From assembly GCA_944739405.2 (NCBI GenBank), contig OX123182.2:90822051-90886050 (forward strand): a DNA stretch of 64,000 bases, given 5' to 3'. Source of the DNA: Euclidia mi. Taxonomy: Eukaryota > Arthropoda > Insecta > Lepidoptera > Erebidae. The notes under the pieces were generated by a model. It was not told the origin of the DNA and searched no databases. It was given only the letters and a program-made list of their open reading frames with translations. Shown piece after piece: positions 1 to 10,879 of this stretch (position 1 is its first letter; each line of letters begins with the position of its first letter). Made by a program: the position numbers and the translations under genes.

Positions 1-1200
1 AATATACATTCGGCTTTCACTATTATTCGATACTGTCTTTTTGTGCCTAAGTTCACACACGCTTTACGTTCATCGCCTTTTTGGAAAAACCCAAGCCCAC
101 TAGTCAATATTGACAAAATTTTACAAAACACCCTAAGCAACATTTTAAATGTGGCTCTGAACGACCGAGCATGGCTACAGGCGACATTACCTGTTCGCCT
201 GGGTGGGTTTGGCGTACGCAAAATTTCCGACGTGAGCTTACCAGCATTTCTGTCATCGGTCCACAGCACTGTAGAATTGACCAGGAAAATCTTAGCACCC
301 ACACTGGTCGATTCTGAGGTGCCGTGTAAGATCGATGCCATTAATGCTTGGAAAATGGCTTGTCCAAGCACTGAGTTGCCCCGAAATTTATCCTCTCAGA
401 GGCAGTGGGACGGGCCGCTTTGCAGCGCAGTACGAGAAAATTTCCTTAGCACATCGTACAATGCTGCAGAGCGTGCTCGTTTGCTGGCTGTGGGAGAGTG
501 GGAGTCGGGGCTCTGGCTTCAAGTACTGCCATCGTCCAACATAGGTACCATGTTGGATGATACGACCTTCCGCCTCGCTTCTTGCCTCCGTTTAGGTGCG
601 CCGTGTGTCGCTCCACATCGTTGTCACTGTGGGGAGGCGGTCGACAGCCTTGGTCACCATGGCCTATCATGCAGCAGGAGCGCAGGTCGTATTTCACGAC
701 ATAGCAACCTGAATGACATTCTCCGCCGGGCTCTTGTCACCGCTGGCGTTCCAGCCCAACTTGAACCTCAGGGTTTGGCACGCAACGATGGTAAAAGACC
801 AGATGGAATGTCTCTACTGCCTTGGAAGTTAGGTAGGCCTTTGGTATGGAACGCAACGTGTGTCGATACCCTTGCGCCATCTCATCTTTCTAGCACAGCG
901 GGTTGTGCGGGCGCTGCTGCTGCCACAGAGGAGACTCTGAAACGGCGCAAATATGTAAATCTCGTAGGGGATTATGTATTTGAGCCGTTTGGAGTCGAAA
1001 CGTTGGGGTCATGGGGTCCAAGTGCTAGATCTCTCTATAGAGAGCTTGCGAAGAGACTTGTCGACGCCTCGCGTGACCAGAAGGATGGCATGTATCTAGC
1101 ACAAAAAATTAGCATTGCCATACAGCGTGGCAATGCTGCCAGTCTTCTGGGCACATTCTCAATAGACGGCGATGTGGAGGACTTTCACGACGCCCTTTGA
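1..1200 (+). CDS. C-terminal part of a retroelement polyprotein, thumb plus restriction-like endonuclease (copy 1, cut by window edge)
   Basis: The reading frame is open from base 1 to a TGA at 1198-1200, 399 codons, and has no start inside the window. It aligns along its whole length with the C-terminal third of the minus-strand ORF at 17929-20820, so it is the same family. A Cys/His cluster (HRCHCGEA, then GHHGLSC) is followed by KRPDG and a W-x-A-T-C segment, an arrangement resembling the PD-(D/E)XK nuclease of R2/CRE-type LINEs; the nuclease call is inference. The aspartate seen in copy 2 (VWDATC) is Asn here (codon AAC at 850-852), so this copy may lack nuclease activity although its frame is open. 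Reverse transcriptase motifs would lie upstream, outside the window. Confidence 0.72.
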   Translation, partial: NIHSAFTIIRYCLFVPKFTHALRSSPFWKNPSPLVNIDKILQNTLSNILNVALNDRAWLQATLPVRLGGFGVRKISDVSLPAFLSSVHSTVELTRKILAPTLVDSEVPCKIDAINAWKMACPSTELPRNLSSQRQWDGPLCSAVRENFLSTSYNAAERARLLAVGEWESGLWLQVLPSSNIGTMLDDTTFRLASCLRLGAPCVAPHRCHCGEAVDSLGHHGLSCSRSAGRISRHSNLNDILRRALVTAGVPAQLEPQGLARNDGKRPDGMSLLPWKLGRPLVWNATCVDTLAPSHLSSTAGCAGAAAATEETLKRRKYVNLVGDYVFEPFGVETLGSWGPSARSLYRELAKRLVDASRDQKDGMYLAQKISIAIQRGNAASLLGTFSIDGDVEDFHDAL

Positions 1201-1388
1201 ATGCATTTTCTTATTTATTTGGATTGTACTTTAATATTTAATTTAATTTTAGTTGTAGTATTTAAGTAGTTATAATTAATTGTGTTATCCTAATATTAAT
1301 TTATTTTGTTATTTAAATAAATAAATACATTACAAAGTTATCATAAATTTGATATTAATATAAATTTATTCGAAGAAATATAATCAGA
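1201..1388 (+). other. AT-rich 3' UTR of copy 1 and junction with the next LINE
   Basis: After the stop codon the sequence is strongly AT-rich and reaches a short AAATAAATAAATACA run near 1315-1328, which may be the 3' tail of the copy 1 element. The next element's first ATG is at 1389. No coding signal is visible. Confidence 0.4.
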
Positions 1389-2377
1389 ATGTATCGGTCG
1401 CCTGACAATAAGTTGCATTCCGATACGGATTTGAGTAATTCAAATAAAGAGAATACACGTCCGCGGCGTAAACAGGCGCCGAAACCAGAGTGGGCTCAGG
1501 CAATCGAAACCGTGTCTGAAGAATTCAAGAATATGTTGAGTGAAATGAGAGGCGACCTACAAAGTTGTATTACTAAGATATCGGATAGTGTGATGTCAAT
1601 TAAAGACGATTTAGCCACACTTACTAATGTTACAACAGAGATTAAAAATGAGTTATCTTCGCTTCGTTCCGAACAATCGCAAATAAAACAACGAGTATCT
1701 GAGTTAGATATTAAATATGAAGATATTACGCAAGAAATTGAATGTCTTAAGAAATCGGTCCAATTCATCAGTGAAACCCAAACTGATTTCTCTACAAAGG
1801 TTGACAACTTTCAGAAATCCATTCGTGAGAATACTACCTCTAGTAATACCGTTGATGAGCTAGTTTCTAAGATCGACTATCTTGAACAGAATGCACGGAG
1901 TTGTAACATTGAGATTTGTAATATGCCGGAAAAACGGAACGAGAACTTATTAGTATTAATGGAAAATATTGGTTTAACTATTCAATTGTCTATAAAACGA
2001 AGTGACATCGTATCAATGTCCCGCATGCTCACCGAGAGAATAATACACCCAAGAACATAATTGTGAAATTCACCTCCCGTATATTACGTGACAATATTCT
2101 AAGTGCGTATCGCCTGAACAAAGGTCTTACCACGGAACAGCTGGGAATACCTGGTACATCACTACCTGTGTACATGCATGAGCACCTGACTTTAAAGAAC
2201 AAGCAATTATTTCGTGAATGCCGAGACGCAGCTAAAAAGCACGGATATAAATTCTTATGGGTTAAGCATGGAACTATCCTGGCACGTGAGAAGGAAGGGT
2301 CGATTTCGTTTGCTATTCGATCCAGAAACGATATTGCAAAAATTAAGCCAACCCCTGCATCTGCTATCACGAACTAG
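1389..2377 (+). pseudogene. LINE ORF1: coiled-coil, FP25K/L1-ORF1-like RNA-binding protein, one frameshift
   Basis: The first frame (1389-2060, 223 codons) opens with a charged N-terminus (RPRRKQAPKP) and a long heptad-rich coiled coil over about residues 30-160, then LEQNARSCNIEI, typical of LINE ORF1 proteins related to the baculovirus FP25K domain. The remainder continues in another frame (about 2030-2377), giving a basic C-terminal domain that includes KFTSR, DAAKKHGYKFLWVKHG and AREKEG. Such proteins coat LINE RNA and act as chaperones in the ribonucleoprotein; that is family knowledge. The frame change near 2030-2060 separates the two halves, so no complete protein can be made without recoding. 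Confidence 0.75.
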
Positions 2378-2968
2378 CCATTTAAATCTTATGTGTTTTA
2401 AGTTAATGTCATTGTTTGTAGGTAGTAATATTTTCCCAATTTTATACTATGTTTATAGCACTACTCGAAATAATAAGTTAACTCTACATGAATCGATTTG
2501 TGTTACACTGTTACTGTCGACATATCTACTTAATATACTTAAAGGACTTTGTTGAAACAGATATAAAAGGTAATACTTTATCAAGGCAATTATGTTTATA
2601 TATCTTTAGATTTGTATTACAGCTCGGTGCTTTTGTATTAGTTTTTGATTTTAACTGTAATTGTAACATAATTTGCATTTACTGTAAATTTTCTGTGGGT
2701 CGATTGTTAGCATATTATTCCATGCATTTGTTTTTAAAGTGGGTATATGCTGAGGAATATCAAATCATATATTATTGTTTTAATATTTACGTACAGACTA
2801 TTGTCAATTTAAGTGTGCTGTTGGTATTATTTATTATTATGTTTGCTTCGCGACTTTTCAACATATTAGGGTACAGTCTGGACTTCAGATTCTTTTGCTA
2901 TTTCTATACTGTATTAAAAATGACTAATGCTATGTTAATGTACTTTATTTATATAGCTGACCGCCCCA
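2378..2968 (+). other. AT-rich spacer between LINE ORF1 and ORF2
   Basis: About 590 bp. An ORF of 162 codons crosses it at 2488-2976, but its product is dominated by F, I, Y, L and C as expected of random AT-rich sequence, and it has no motif I recognise. Treated as noncoding spacer. Confidence 0.55.
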
Positions 2969-5892
2969 ATGGCTAATAATCTGGTAGTATATTATCAAAA
3001 TTGTAGGGGAATCCGCACTAAACTACATGTATTATATATGAATATATTATCTAATTGTTATGACACCATAAAACTGACTGAGACCTGGTTAACGTCTGAT
3101 ATATTGGATAGCGAGTTCATTGACTCACGTTATGAAGTGTTTAAATGTGATCGTAATCGTACTGCTACAAATAAAAAAGATGGCGGTGCGGTGGTGTGCT
3201 CATCGCCGTCTTAAAGGGCTTGCGCTCTGTAAAAATTGTACCGAATTTAACTCTCGAAGGAAATATGGAATTTATAATCTTACATATTCCTAGCTTAACT
3301 AGAGTTAAAAAAATATTGTCTGTGCAGCTTATATACCGTCTAGAACATCTGAAGGCATCTATATCCAATTCTGGATCTACTTCAGCCGCTGTTGGAAAAT
3401 GCCGAAGTTGAACAGTTTTATTTATTCGGCGACTATAATCTGCCAGATATATATTGGGTCCCAGTCCCTAGTGCTGACATTTCATTGGGTGGACAAACTT
3501 GTAGAGGAAATTCCTCTGTTTGTTTATCTCTAAGTACATTCATGTCTTATCTCAATGCTTGCCAGTACAATATTTTTAAAAATCAAGCTGGTAAATTATT
3601 AGATTTAGTTATAAGTAATAATGATTGCTCTGTTTTATCACCTACCGACTACTTATTACACATTGATAATTATTATCCACCATTTTTTGTTCTAATACCA
3701 CTTAATTTGCAATACACTTCCATGACTCGTAAATCAATTAAGAAATATAACTACTTTAAAGCAAACTACAAGGAAATAAATGATGAGTTAAGCACTATCG
3801 ATTGGAATACTGTCTTAAAGATAGACGATTCTATTGATGAGTCGTTGAACACATTTTATAATATTATTTTTAGAATCATAAGATCACATGTTCCATTATT
3901 AAGTACTCGCTCTTTGAAATTTCCTTGTTGGTTCTCACCTTCGCTAATTAGGATATATAAAAACAAAGCTAAATCCTAGCTAAATGCCGATGTATCGCAA
4001 TGTGTCTGATTATGAACACTTCTCGCTTTACAGACACCGTTTCCACGTAGAATGTAAAGCTTCATATAATAATTATATTAGATCTGTGGAGGATAGCATT
4101 AATTGTAATAATGTGAAACCTTTTTTGGCATTTTATAACTAGTCGACAAGCCACATCTGGAATCCCTGCTAATATGACGTATAAAAATCAATGTACTAAT
4201 GACCCTGAAGAAATATGTAATTACTTTTCTGATTTTTTAAAATCCGTTTATGAACCTTCATCTTTTAGCGATGTGCCGATGTGTGATGATAATTGTTCTG
4301 CGAATTGCTGTATTTATAGTACCATTGAATTCAGAGTTGAGGAAGTGTTGAAGGAACTCAAATTTTTGGATCCCTCCAAAGGATCAGGACCAGTTGGCAT
4401 ACCAGCGTTGTTTTTAAAAAATACTGCCGATGAGCTTTGCACGCCTATACAAATGGTATTTAATAAATCTATGAAACATGGAGTTTTCCCTGAGGTCTGG
4501 AAATGTGCGAACATAAAACCAGTTTATAAATCGGGCCCTAAACAAGATAGAGAGAATTATCGCCCTATTTGTATTCTGTCGGCCTTGTCGAAGCTTTTTG
4601 AAAGATTAGTTCATAATAATATAATATATATCCTGTTATACACAATAATTATATAATAATTTAATACAACAACAACATGGTTTCGTTAAGAGAAGATCAA
4701 CCGCAACCAATTTAGTTACTTTTGGTGATTACCTATTTAACAGTATGGATTCTCGTATGCAAGTGGACGCAATATATACGGATTTTCGAAAAGCATTCGA
4801 CAAGGTTGATCATGTCCTTTTTTTGAACAAAATCTCATATAATGGTATTCGCGGTGACCTCTTGCGCTGGTTCTCTTCATATGTTTGTAATCGCACGCAG
4901 AGAGTAGTGGTCAAGGGATTTCAATCTAATAAAATTTATGCAAGCTCCGGAGTCCCACAGGGTTCAATTTTAGGACCACTTTTGTTCACAATGTTTATTA
5001 ATGACATCAATACTTGTTTTAAAAATTGCAAAATCCTGCTCTACGCTGATGATTTAAAAATTTTCCGACAAATTAAGACCTATCGGGATTGTTATCTATT
5101 ACAAAAAGATTTGAATCGTTTCACAGCGTATTGTAGTAAAAATAAGCTACAACTAAGCATATCTAAGTGCTCCTGTATTAGTTTTACTAAGAACAAAAAT
5201 GTCATTAGACACCCCTATTCCTTAGATAATACTGTTTTATCCCGAGTGTCTGTGGTTCGTGATTTGGGAATACTTCTCGATGATAAACTTCACCTTGATG
5301 CTCATATAAATAAAAATGGTTAGTAATGCTTACAAAATGTACGGCTTTGTGATGCGATCTACAAAAGATTTTATACGTCCTTCGACATAATAATCTGCAC
5401 TTATATAGGACGTTGATCAGGTCGCAGTTAGAGTTTGCAGTATCGGTGTGGAATCCATTTTATATTAGATACTCTGATGACATTGAAAAAGTCCAAAGTA
5501 AGTTCCTGAAAGCTATGCATTATCGCTGTTTTCGCAGTAATTCCTTACAGTACCCTGATCTTCTGGAAAAGTATAAATTACTTAACCTAAAGTCTAGAAG
5601 GATATTCCTGGAAACAATGTTCTTGTTCGATTTATGTAACAATATGTATGACTGTATGGAAATTAGTAATAGAATAAGTTATATTGTACCAAGAACGATG
5701 ATGAGCCGTGGTGCCCGTGCGCGTCATGTTTTTGCTGTAATATCTTGTCACACTAACGCAGGCATGCGAGCACCTCTTCGTCGAATTACTGATAATTACA
5801 ATAAGTTTTTCTGTGATATTGATATATTTTCACTATCTTCTAGTCAATTTCATAATGCAGTTCATAAGTTCATTAGTGATTTAAATCTGTAA
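2969..5892 (+). pseudogene. LINE ORF2: AP endonuclease, reverse transcriptase and C-terminal tail, frameshifted
   Basis: Segments in order: endonuclease N-terminus at 2969-3214 (YYQNCRGIRTK, TETWL, KDGGAVV); endonuclease middle and end at 3196-3979 (FGDYNLPD, LLDLVISNN); linker 3980-4170 in broken frame; RT fingers at 4174-4656 (LDPSKGSGPVGIPALFLKN, NYRPI, LSKLFERL); RT palm at 4745-5323 (YTDFRKAFDKVDH, GVPQGSILGPLLF, YADD); tail at 5413-5892 (RSQLEFAVSVWNPF, DIEKVQSKFLKAM). Frame changes near 3200, 3390, 4000-4170, 4650-4740 and 5320-5410 inactivate it. In intact relatives this protein nicks DNA and primes reverse transcription at the nick. Confidence 0.82.
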
Positions 5893-6194
5893 TATTCATG
5901 GCATGTGGATGTAACTGAGGTCTAATACCTACTAATATCGTCATAAAAATAAATAAAACATTTTATTGTTATGCTGTTGTTTGCATGCTTTTTGTCTTTT
6001 AGTTTAGGGTTTGCTGTAAAATATATTTGTATTAGTAGCTATCGTACGAAGTAATTGTTCTAAATATTTTGTACTTATAAGTATATATTTTGTGGAAAAT
6101 GCTGTTGATTACATATTTGTCCATATACTGTTACATTTGTTCATTATTCTGTAATACCTAATGTGTAACTGTTTATTTTCCCAAATAAATAAAT

Positions 6195-6685
6195 TCAGAA
6201 CTGTCGGTACTTTGACACACAACACTAATGGTATCTTCACACAGGCGCGTAATATCACCTCGTCGGTGTCTACATTTGCTGATGACAGGATTCCAAGATA
6301 TAGATAAACGGTAACCATCCTCCCGGTTGAAATTTGCGTGCTTTTTGATTTCAACCGCTTCCAGTGCTATTCTTGAACAATAGTGAAGGTCTGTGGAGAG
6401 AACCTGGGGCCGATGTAGCTCAATCCAGTGATTGGGTCCTGACTCTAATAAATGCTCAGCTATGGCCGACTTGGTGGTTTGTCGGTTTTTGACGGCCGTG
6501 ATATGTTCCTTAACTCGTTCGGCGATGGTCCTTTTTGTTTGCCCGATGTCGGAACTACCACAGCTGCAATCCACCTTGTACACGCGTGGTGTTTGAAAAG
6601 GGATGACATCCTTTGGTGTACGCAAGTGATTTGCCACTTTGGAGTACGGACTATATACAGTCTTAATGGAGTATTTTTATAGTAC
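6195..6685 (-). pseudogene. Inverted partial copy of the Penelope-like 3' coding part (GIY-YIG domain)
   Basis: On the minus strand this encodes the GIY-YIG region and tail (VYKVDCSCGSSDIGQTKR, then IAERVKEHITAVKNR). It is nearly the same sequence as 8530-9110 read on the plus strand, with homology running to the AGTAC at 6681-6685 and ending near 6195. The tyrosine expected in SSYIG is Asp here (SSDIG), as in the plus-strand body, whereas the diverged copy at 63133-64000 keeps Tyr. The shared change suggests both halves derive from one defective source, with this inverted piece made in the same insertion event. Confidence 0.82.
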
Positions 6686-6762
6686 GGACAAATAGAAAGG
6701 TATTTCATCTTTCTTTTTGTTTAATTAACACGATTCAGACCTGTTACATAATCATTAGTATG
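6686..6762 (+). repeat. Left 77-bp direct repeat (pseudo-LTR) of the Penelope-like element
   Basis: Begins GGACAAATAGAAAGG and ends CATTAGTATG. The same 77 bases recur at 9227-9303 with two substitutions. It abuts the inverted 3' fragment directly. Confidence 0.88.
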
Positions 6763-6850
6763 TGTACAAATCGTGGTAGTTTAAAAGTAGTTATTACAAA
6801 CCGCTACGGGCCGGAGTTTCAAACATCTAGAATTCCTTCGCGTAAAACGT

Positions 6851-9173
6851 GTGCGTTTAGAATCATCGTTAGTATTCTTGGTAAAATGTCGCGATGCTGG
6901 TGTAGTACCCTCGGGAGTGCATATTAAACCGCGGAAAGACATACCACACTCAGGAGAAATTCTAAAAAACGCGAGTGTTCGTCTCCTGAAACAATTAATT
7001 CGGAACTGTAGCAACAATATAAATAGTGTGCAGTGTGAACTATACGGTTTACATGTGGAGTGCAGTGTTGTGTTATCACGTGAGGATTTTGATCTGTGCG
7101 ACCGTGTATCATACAACCAAGCGAGCCGTATCCATGAATTGTGTAGCATCAAACATGATGCGAAATACACTAAATTGCTACGGCAGCGCGATAGGTATGT
7201 TCACAAAAGTGGAGTGCGTAACCAAAGTGACACGGTTATTAATCTATCGAGCACAAACATAGACACAGCCACACAGAACATATTGGCTAAACGATTAAAT
7301 TACGCTATGACACCCAAACGGATTCCGTATGAAAATATCATAAGTGGCATCGAGGAAGTTATAATGCGCAACAAATTACCATCCAACGACGCGGACACAC
7401 TGAGACAGGATGTTGCAGTTATCTTGCGAAAGTCGAAGCTACCTAGACCGAATGTTACTACGGAAGAGCGTCAAGCACTGAAAGCGCTACGTGAAAACAC
7501 GGATATTTTAGTGTTTAAGGCCGATAAGGGAAACGCCACCAAGATCTTTTCACGGACGATGTGTTTGAACGCCTCTATAGACCTAAGACCGTTCAACCGC
7601 CGAAAATATATGGTTTGCCGAAAATTCACAAGAATTACGTGCTTCTACGCCCGATCGTAAGTCAGATCGATTCACCCACTTACGACCTAGCGAAACACAT
7701 TGCAGCGGTACTGCAACCATTAGTAGGTAAGACATCGTCGTTTGTAAAGGATTCTCGCCATTTCGTAGACGTCATCAAGAGCATGAAAGTAGAACCTGAC
7801 GAAGTGATGGTGAGCTTTGATGTCGAGTCACTATTCACAAGCGTTCCAATTCAAGACTGCCTTGATGTGATCGAGAGTAAACTGAGGTTAAACGGTCTGT
7901 CTGAGAAATACATTGTTCTACTGAAACACTGTTTCTATATCGTGGGCAATATTACCTCCAGATCGACGGAGTGGCCATGGGTAGCCCTGTCGCACCGGTA
8001 ATGGCCAACATCTGGATGGAACATTTTGAAGAAAGGATCCAACTACAAGCGTTCCACGTAAAGACATGGAAAAGATACGTCGATGACGTGTTCTGTATTA
8101 TAAAGGGTAGCAGACATGTTGTAGAACAATTAGCAAATTACTTGAACTCCATACACCCTAATATAAGGTTCACTTATGAAATGGAGACAGACAGATCGTA
8201 CGCCTTCCTCGATGTGTAGATCAAGGTGAGAGAAAATTGAAACCCACTGTTTACAGGAAGCCCACACACACTGACAGATACTTAAACGCAAATTCACATC
8301 ATCATCCGCGGCATTTGCAATCCGTTATTGCTTCGTTGACAAACAGAGCATATGACCTTTGCGACCCCGAACACTTAGATAGTGAGCTCACACATGTTCG
8401 GGAGGTACTCAAGCAAAACGGTTACAAACACAATATGCAAAGTTTAAAGAAAAGGTCGAGACTGACTGAAGTGAACAGAGCGCCAGCGTTCATGCCCTAC
8501 ATAAAGGGAGTAACGGATAAAGTTGGAACAGTACTACAATAATACTCCATTAAGACTGTATATAGTCCGTACTCCAAAGTGGCAAATCACTTGCGTACTC
8601 CAAAGGATGTCATCCCTTTTCAAACACCAGGCGTGTACAAGGTGGATTGCAGCTGTGGTAGTTCCGACATCGAGCAAGCAAAAAGGACCATCGCCGAACG
8701 AGTTAAGGAACAAATCACGGCTGTCAAAAACCGATAAACTACCAAGTCCGCAAGCAAAAAGGACCATCGCCGAACGAGTTAAGGAACACATCACGGCCGT
8801 CAAAAACCGATAAACCACCAAGTCGGCCATAGCTGAGCATGTGTTAGAGTCAGGACCCAATCACTGGATTGAGCTACATCGGCCCCAGGTTCTCTCTACA
8901 GACCTTCACTATTTTTCAAGAATAGCACGGGAAGCGGTTGAAATCAAAAAGCACGCAAATTTCGACCGGGAGGATGGTTACCGTTTATCTACATCTTGGA
9001 ATCCTGTCATCAGCAAATGTAGACACCGAAGAGATGATATTACGCGCCAGTGTGAAGATACCATTAGTGTTGTGTGTCGAAGTACCGACAGTTCTGAACT
9101 TATAAATATCAATAATTGTGAATACCAAGTGAGGGTGGGTTCCGAAACCCGCACATCTCGGAGGCAGCGCTGA
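6851..9173 (+). pseudogene. Penelope-like reverse transcriptase with C-terminal GIY-YIG endonuclease, broken
   Basis: N-terminal region at 6851-7660 contains LVFKADKGN; RT at 7561-8001 contains YGLPKIHKN and VSFDVESLFTSVP; the palm continues after a frame change at 7971-8219 with GVAMGSPVAPVMANIWMEHF and KRYVDDVF (catalytic DD); an in-frame TAG at 8217-8219 follows FLDV. After a further segment (8237-8542, YRKPTHTDRYL) the GIY-YIG domain lies at about 8600-9110. A 76-bp tandem duplication (about 8674-8825) sits inside that domain. Known Penelope proteins combine exactly these two activities in one polypeptide. At least four frame changes plus stops make this copy dead. Confidence 0.85.
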
Positions 9174-9226
9174 CGGACATCAGTCATTCCGTGACCACGG
9201 CTGGTATAACCCATGCCGAAACGTCG

Positions 9227-9303
9227 GGACAAATAGAAAGGTATTTCATCTTTCTTTTCGTTTAATTAACACGATTCAGACCCGTTACATAATCATTAGT
9301 ATG
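9227..9303 (+). repeat. Right 77-bp direct repeat of the Penelope-like element
   Basis: Copy of 6686-6762 with a T-to-C change in each of the TTTTTGT and ACCTGTT segments. Just upstream (9193-9228) is GACCACGG followed by CCGAAACGTCGGG, a motif pair also found at the 3' end of the other Penelope-like element near 63079-63109. Confidence 0.87.
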
Positions 9304-9369
9304 ATTCTATTACGTCTTTCTGTCAAACGTAATGTTGATCGATTTGATGTCATAAGGACTCAACATATT

Positions 9370-9592
9370 AAACGTTTTTTTTTAAACAGACGACTCCCGC
9401 ACTGCGAATGCATCTTGTGTCGCTGAGGACTTTACAACTAACGGACGAAATTAACACACAGACCTTAAACAACAATAATTTATATATTACACTAAGTGTT
9501 GTCTAGCGTAGGAATCGAACCCACGAAACACGGCGCAGTGTCAACCGGCTAGACTGTCGCTTAAACCACTACGCCAACCCTGCAGTCAAACT
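9370..9592 (-). repeat. tRNA-derived SINE (family C), minus strand
   Basis: Read on the minus strand, TGGCGTAGTGGTTTAAGC matches a pol III A box and GGGTTCGATTCC a B box, followed by a body that ends in a T/A-rich tail near 9375. The ends do not pair into an acceptor stem, so this is a SINE rather than a functional tRNA gene. 9593-9740 holds no recognisable feature. Confidence 0.65.
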
Positions 9593-9740
9593 ATACCTGT
9601 CCCTACCTCAACAAAATGTAATGCAATCAAACGACTAATTTAACCAGCTGCTCTACGTGTAATACCTATACTTTCCATCAGGATCGCCAAAAAAAATTTT
9701 ATATGTATTTGGTATATCACAGAGGTACCTAATATTTATA

Positions 9741-9810
9741 GGCAGTGATAGTTTAGTGGAGATAAGAACCTTGGGTTGCATCTGGGGTAACGCTAGGAGG
9801 ATTATGATGA
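9741..9810 (+). repeat. SINE-A internal deletion remnant
   Basis: Joins the SINE-A head (GGCAGTGATAGTTTAGTGG) directly to the SINE-A tail (GGGGTAACGCTAGGAGG then ATTATGATGA), skipping about 250 bases present in the copies at 21516-21845 and 49228-49549. 9811-10098 is AT-rich without a gene; it could be the displaced 3' UTR of the retroelement split by the Harbinger insertion. Confidence 0.6.
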
Positions 9811-10879
9811 CTTAGGTAATATTGTTGCACCGAAAACAAACATTTGTTAAAAGTCGTAACCGTGAGTGGGTTCGCTAATAGTATAAGACAACACGAAATA
9901 TTTCTAAGTAAAATAGACCTAAACAATTATGTGGATATATTTATGGATATAAATTATGTAATTTACAATTATTTTTTTTATATTTGAGACAATTGACTTT
10001 TATTTAAAACAACTAACAATTGGAGGTATAGTTAGACTGAGACTTAAAATAATTAAATAAAACTAATTAATATATACAAGAAGTGAAAATTAAAAAGCTT
10101 ACAGTCAGTTGCAGAAAGCTTCAAATTAACTCTTTATTACTTAAAAGGAAATTATGGCTAACGTGTGTCATAATTTAATGACGTTGCACAAACATATTTT
10201 ACGCTTGCTTAAACATAATTTAACTAATGAAGAACTAATACCGCCTACAAGTGAACGAAAAGAGTGAACATTTCCGTTTTGTTATATTCTAAATAATCTA
10301 TGAAATGTACTATGAGTAAAAATTTCAATAAACAAAACGTAATGATCACATATATCAAAGAGGTATAATTCTAAATATACATATTTAGTAAATCTGTGGT
10401 CAAGACTATCAAATCTTTTGTCAAAAATTGACATGTTTATGTTATTGTTGTATTGAATCATTTTTACGATTTTAATAAAAATTGTTACGTTTTGAGCTGA
10501 AAAGTCGAGAAAATTCATACAAAGAGGGAGCCTAGCTCTAATTATAATGATTGACCATATAATGCAGTTAATACCATTCAAAGTGCATTCATGAATGATG
10601 ATTTTCTATAACTTGAGTACATACGCTACTATTGTATTTGTATTTATATAAAATCAAATATGAAAATGCCCAGTTAATATATGTGGAAGTCTCAAAATGA
10701 GACAAGAAAGAAGGAAATAAGCTGTTATACTATTGAAGACATATTGGTTAAATTGCATAATTTGCATACGATAAAGAAATATTTTTATATCTTTTGTTTG
10801 TAATGTGTTTTGTTGTCATAATTCAATTACCTATGTAGATAGAATAAAGACAATTATTTTTTACACTTATGGAGAAGTA

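Larger units (their letters stand above)
1389..5960 (+). mobile_element. Jockey/CR1-type non-LTR retrotransposon, near full length, decayed
   Basis: About 4.5 kb with the two-gene order of this LINE group: a coiled-coil ORF1, a 590-bp AT-rich spacer, then an ORF2 with AP-type endonuclease, reverse transcriptase (YADD at 5042-5053) and a C-terminal tail. It ends in an AT-rich 3' UTR with ATAAAAATAAATAAAAC near 5943-5960. At least five frame changes in ORF2 and one in ORF1 make it non-autonomous. Clade is inferred from FRKAFDKVDH and GVPQGSILGPLLF; I cannot separate Jockey from CR1 without a tree. Bases 5961-6194, before the Penelope fragment, are AT-rich with no gene. Confidence 0.8.
6195..9303 (+). 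mobile_element. Penelope-like element with inverted 3' fragment in front and 77-bp direct repeats
   Basis: Structure read directly: a minus-strand copy of the element's own 3' part (6195-6685), immediately followed by a 77-bp repeat (6686-6762), a body with RT and GIY-YIG coding remnants (6763-9226), and a second copy of the 77-bp repeat (9227-9303) with two mismatches. Partial terminal repeats plus a 5' inverted truncated copy are characteristic of Penelope-like elements. Frameshifts, a stop in the RT and a tandem duplication in the nuclease inactivate the body. Confidence 0.88.

Noticed and set aside
2488..2976. 162-codon ORF between LINE ORF1 and ORF2
   Set aside because: Composition is what AT-rich noncoding DNA gives; no motif and no counterpart in LINE gene order.
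9176..9303. Intact hammerhead ribozyme in the Penelope repeat
   Set aside because: A GAAAC strand is present but no CUGANGA core with a supporting stem could be found; kept only as a motif observation.
9490..9592. Functional tRNA genes at SINE heads (also 12150, 21583, 26240, 28440, 49270)
   Set aside because: A and B boxes are present, but acceptor stems do not pair and each is followed by a SINE body, so these are tRNA-derived SINEs.
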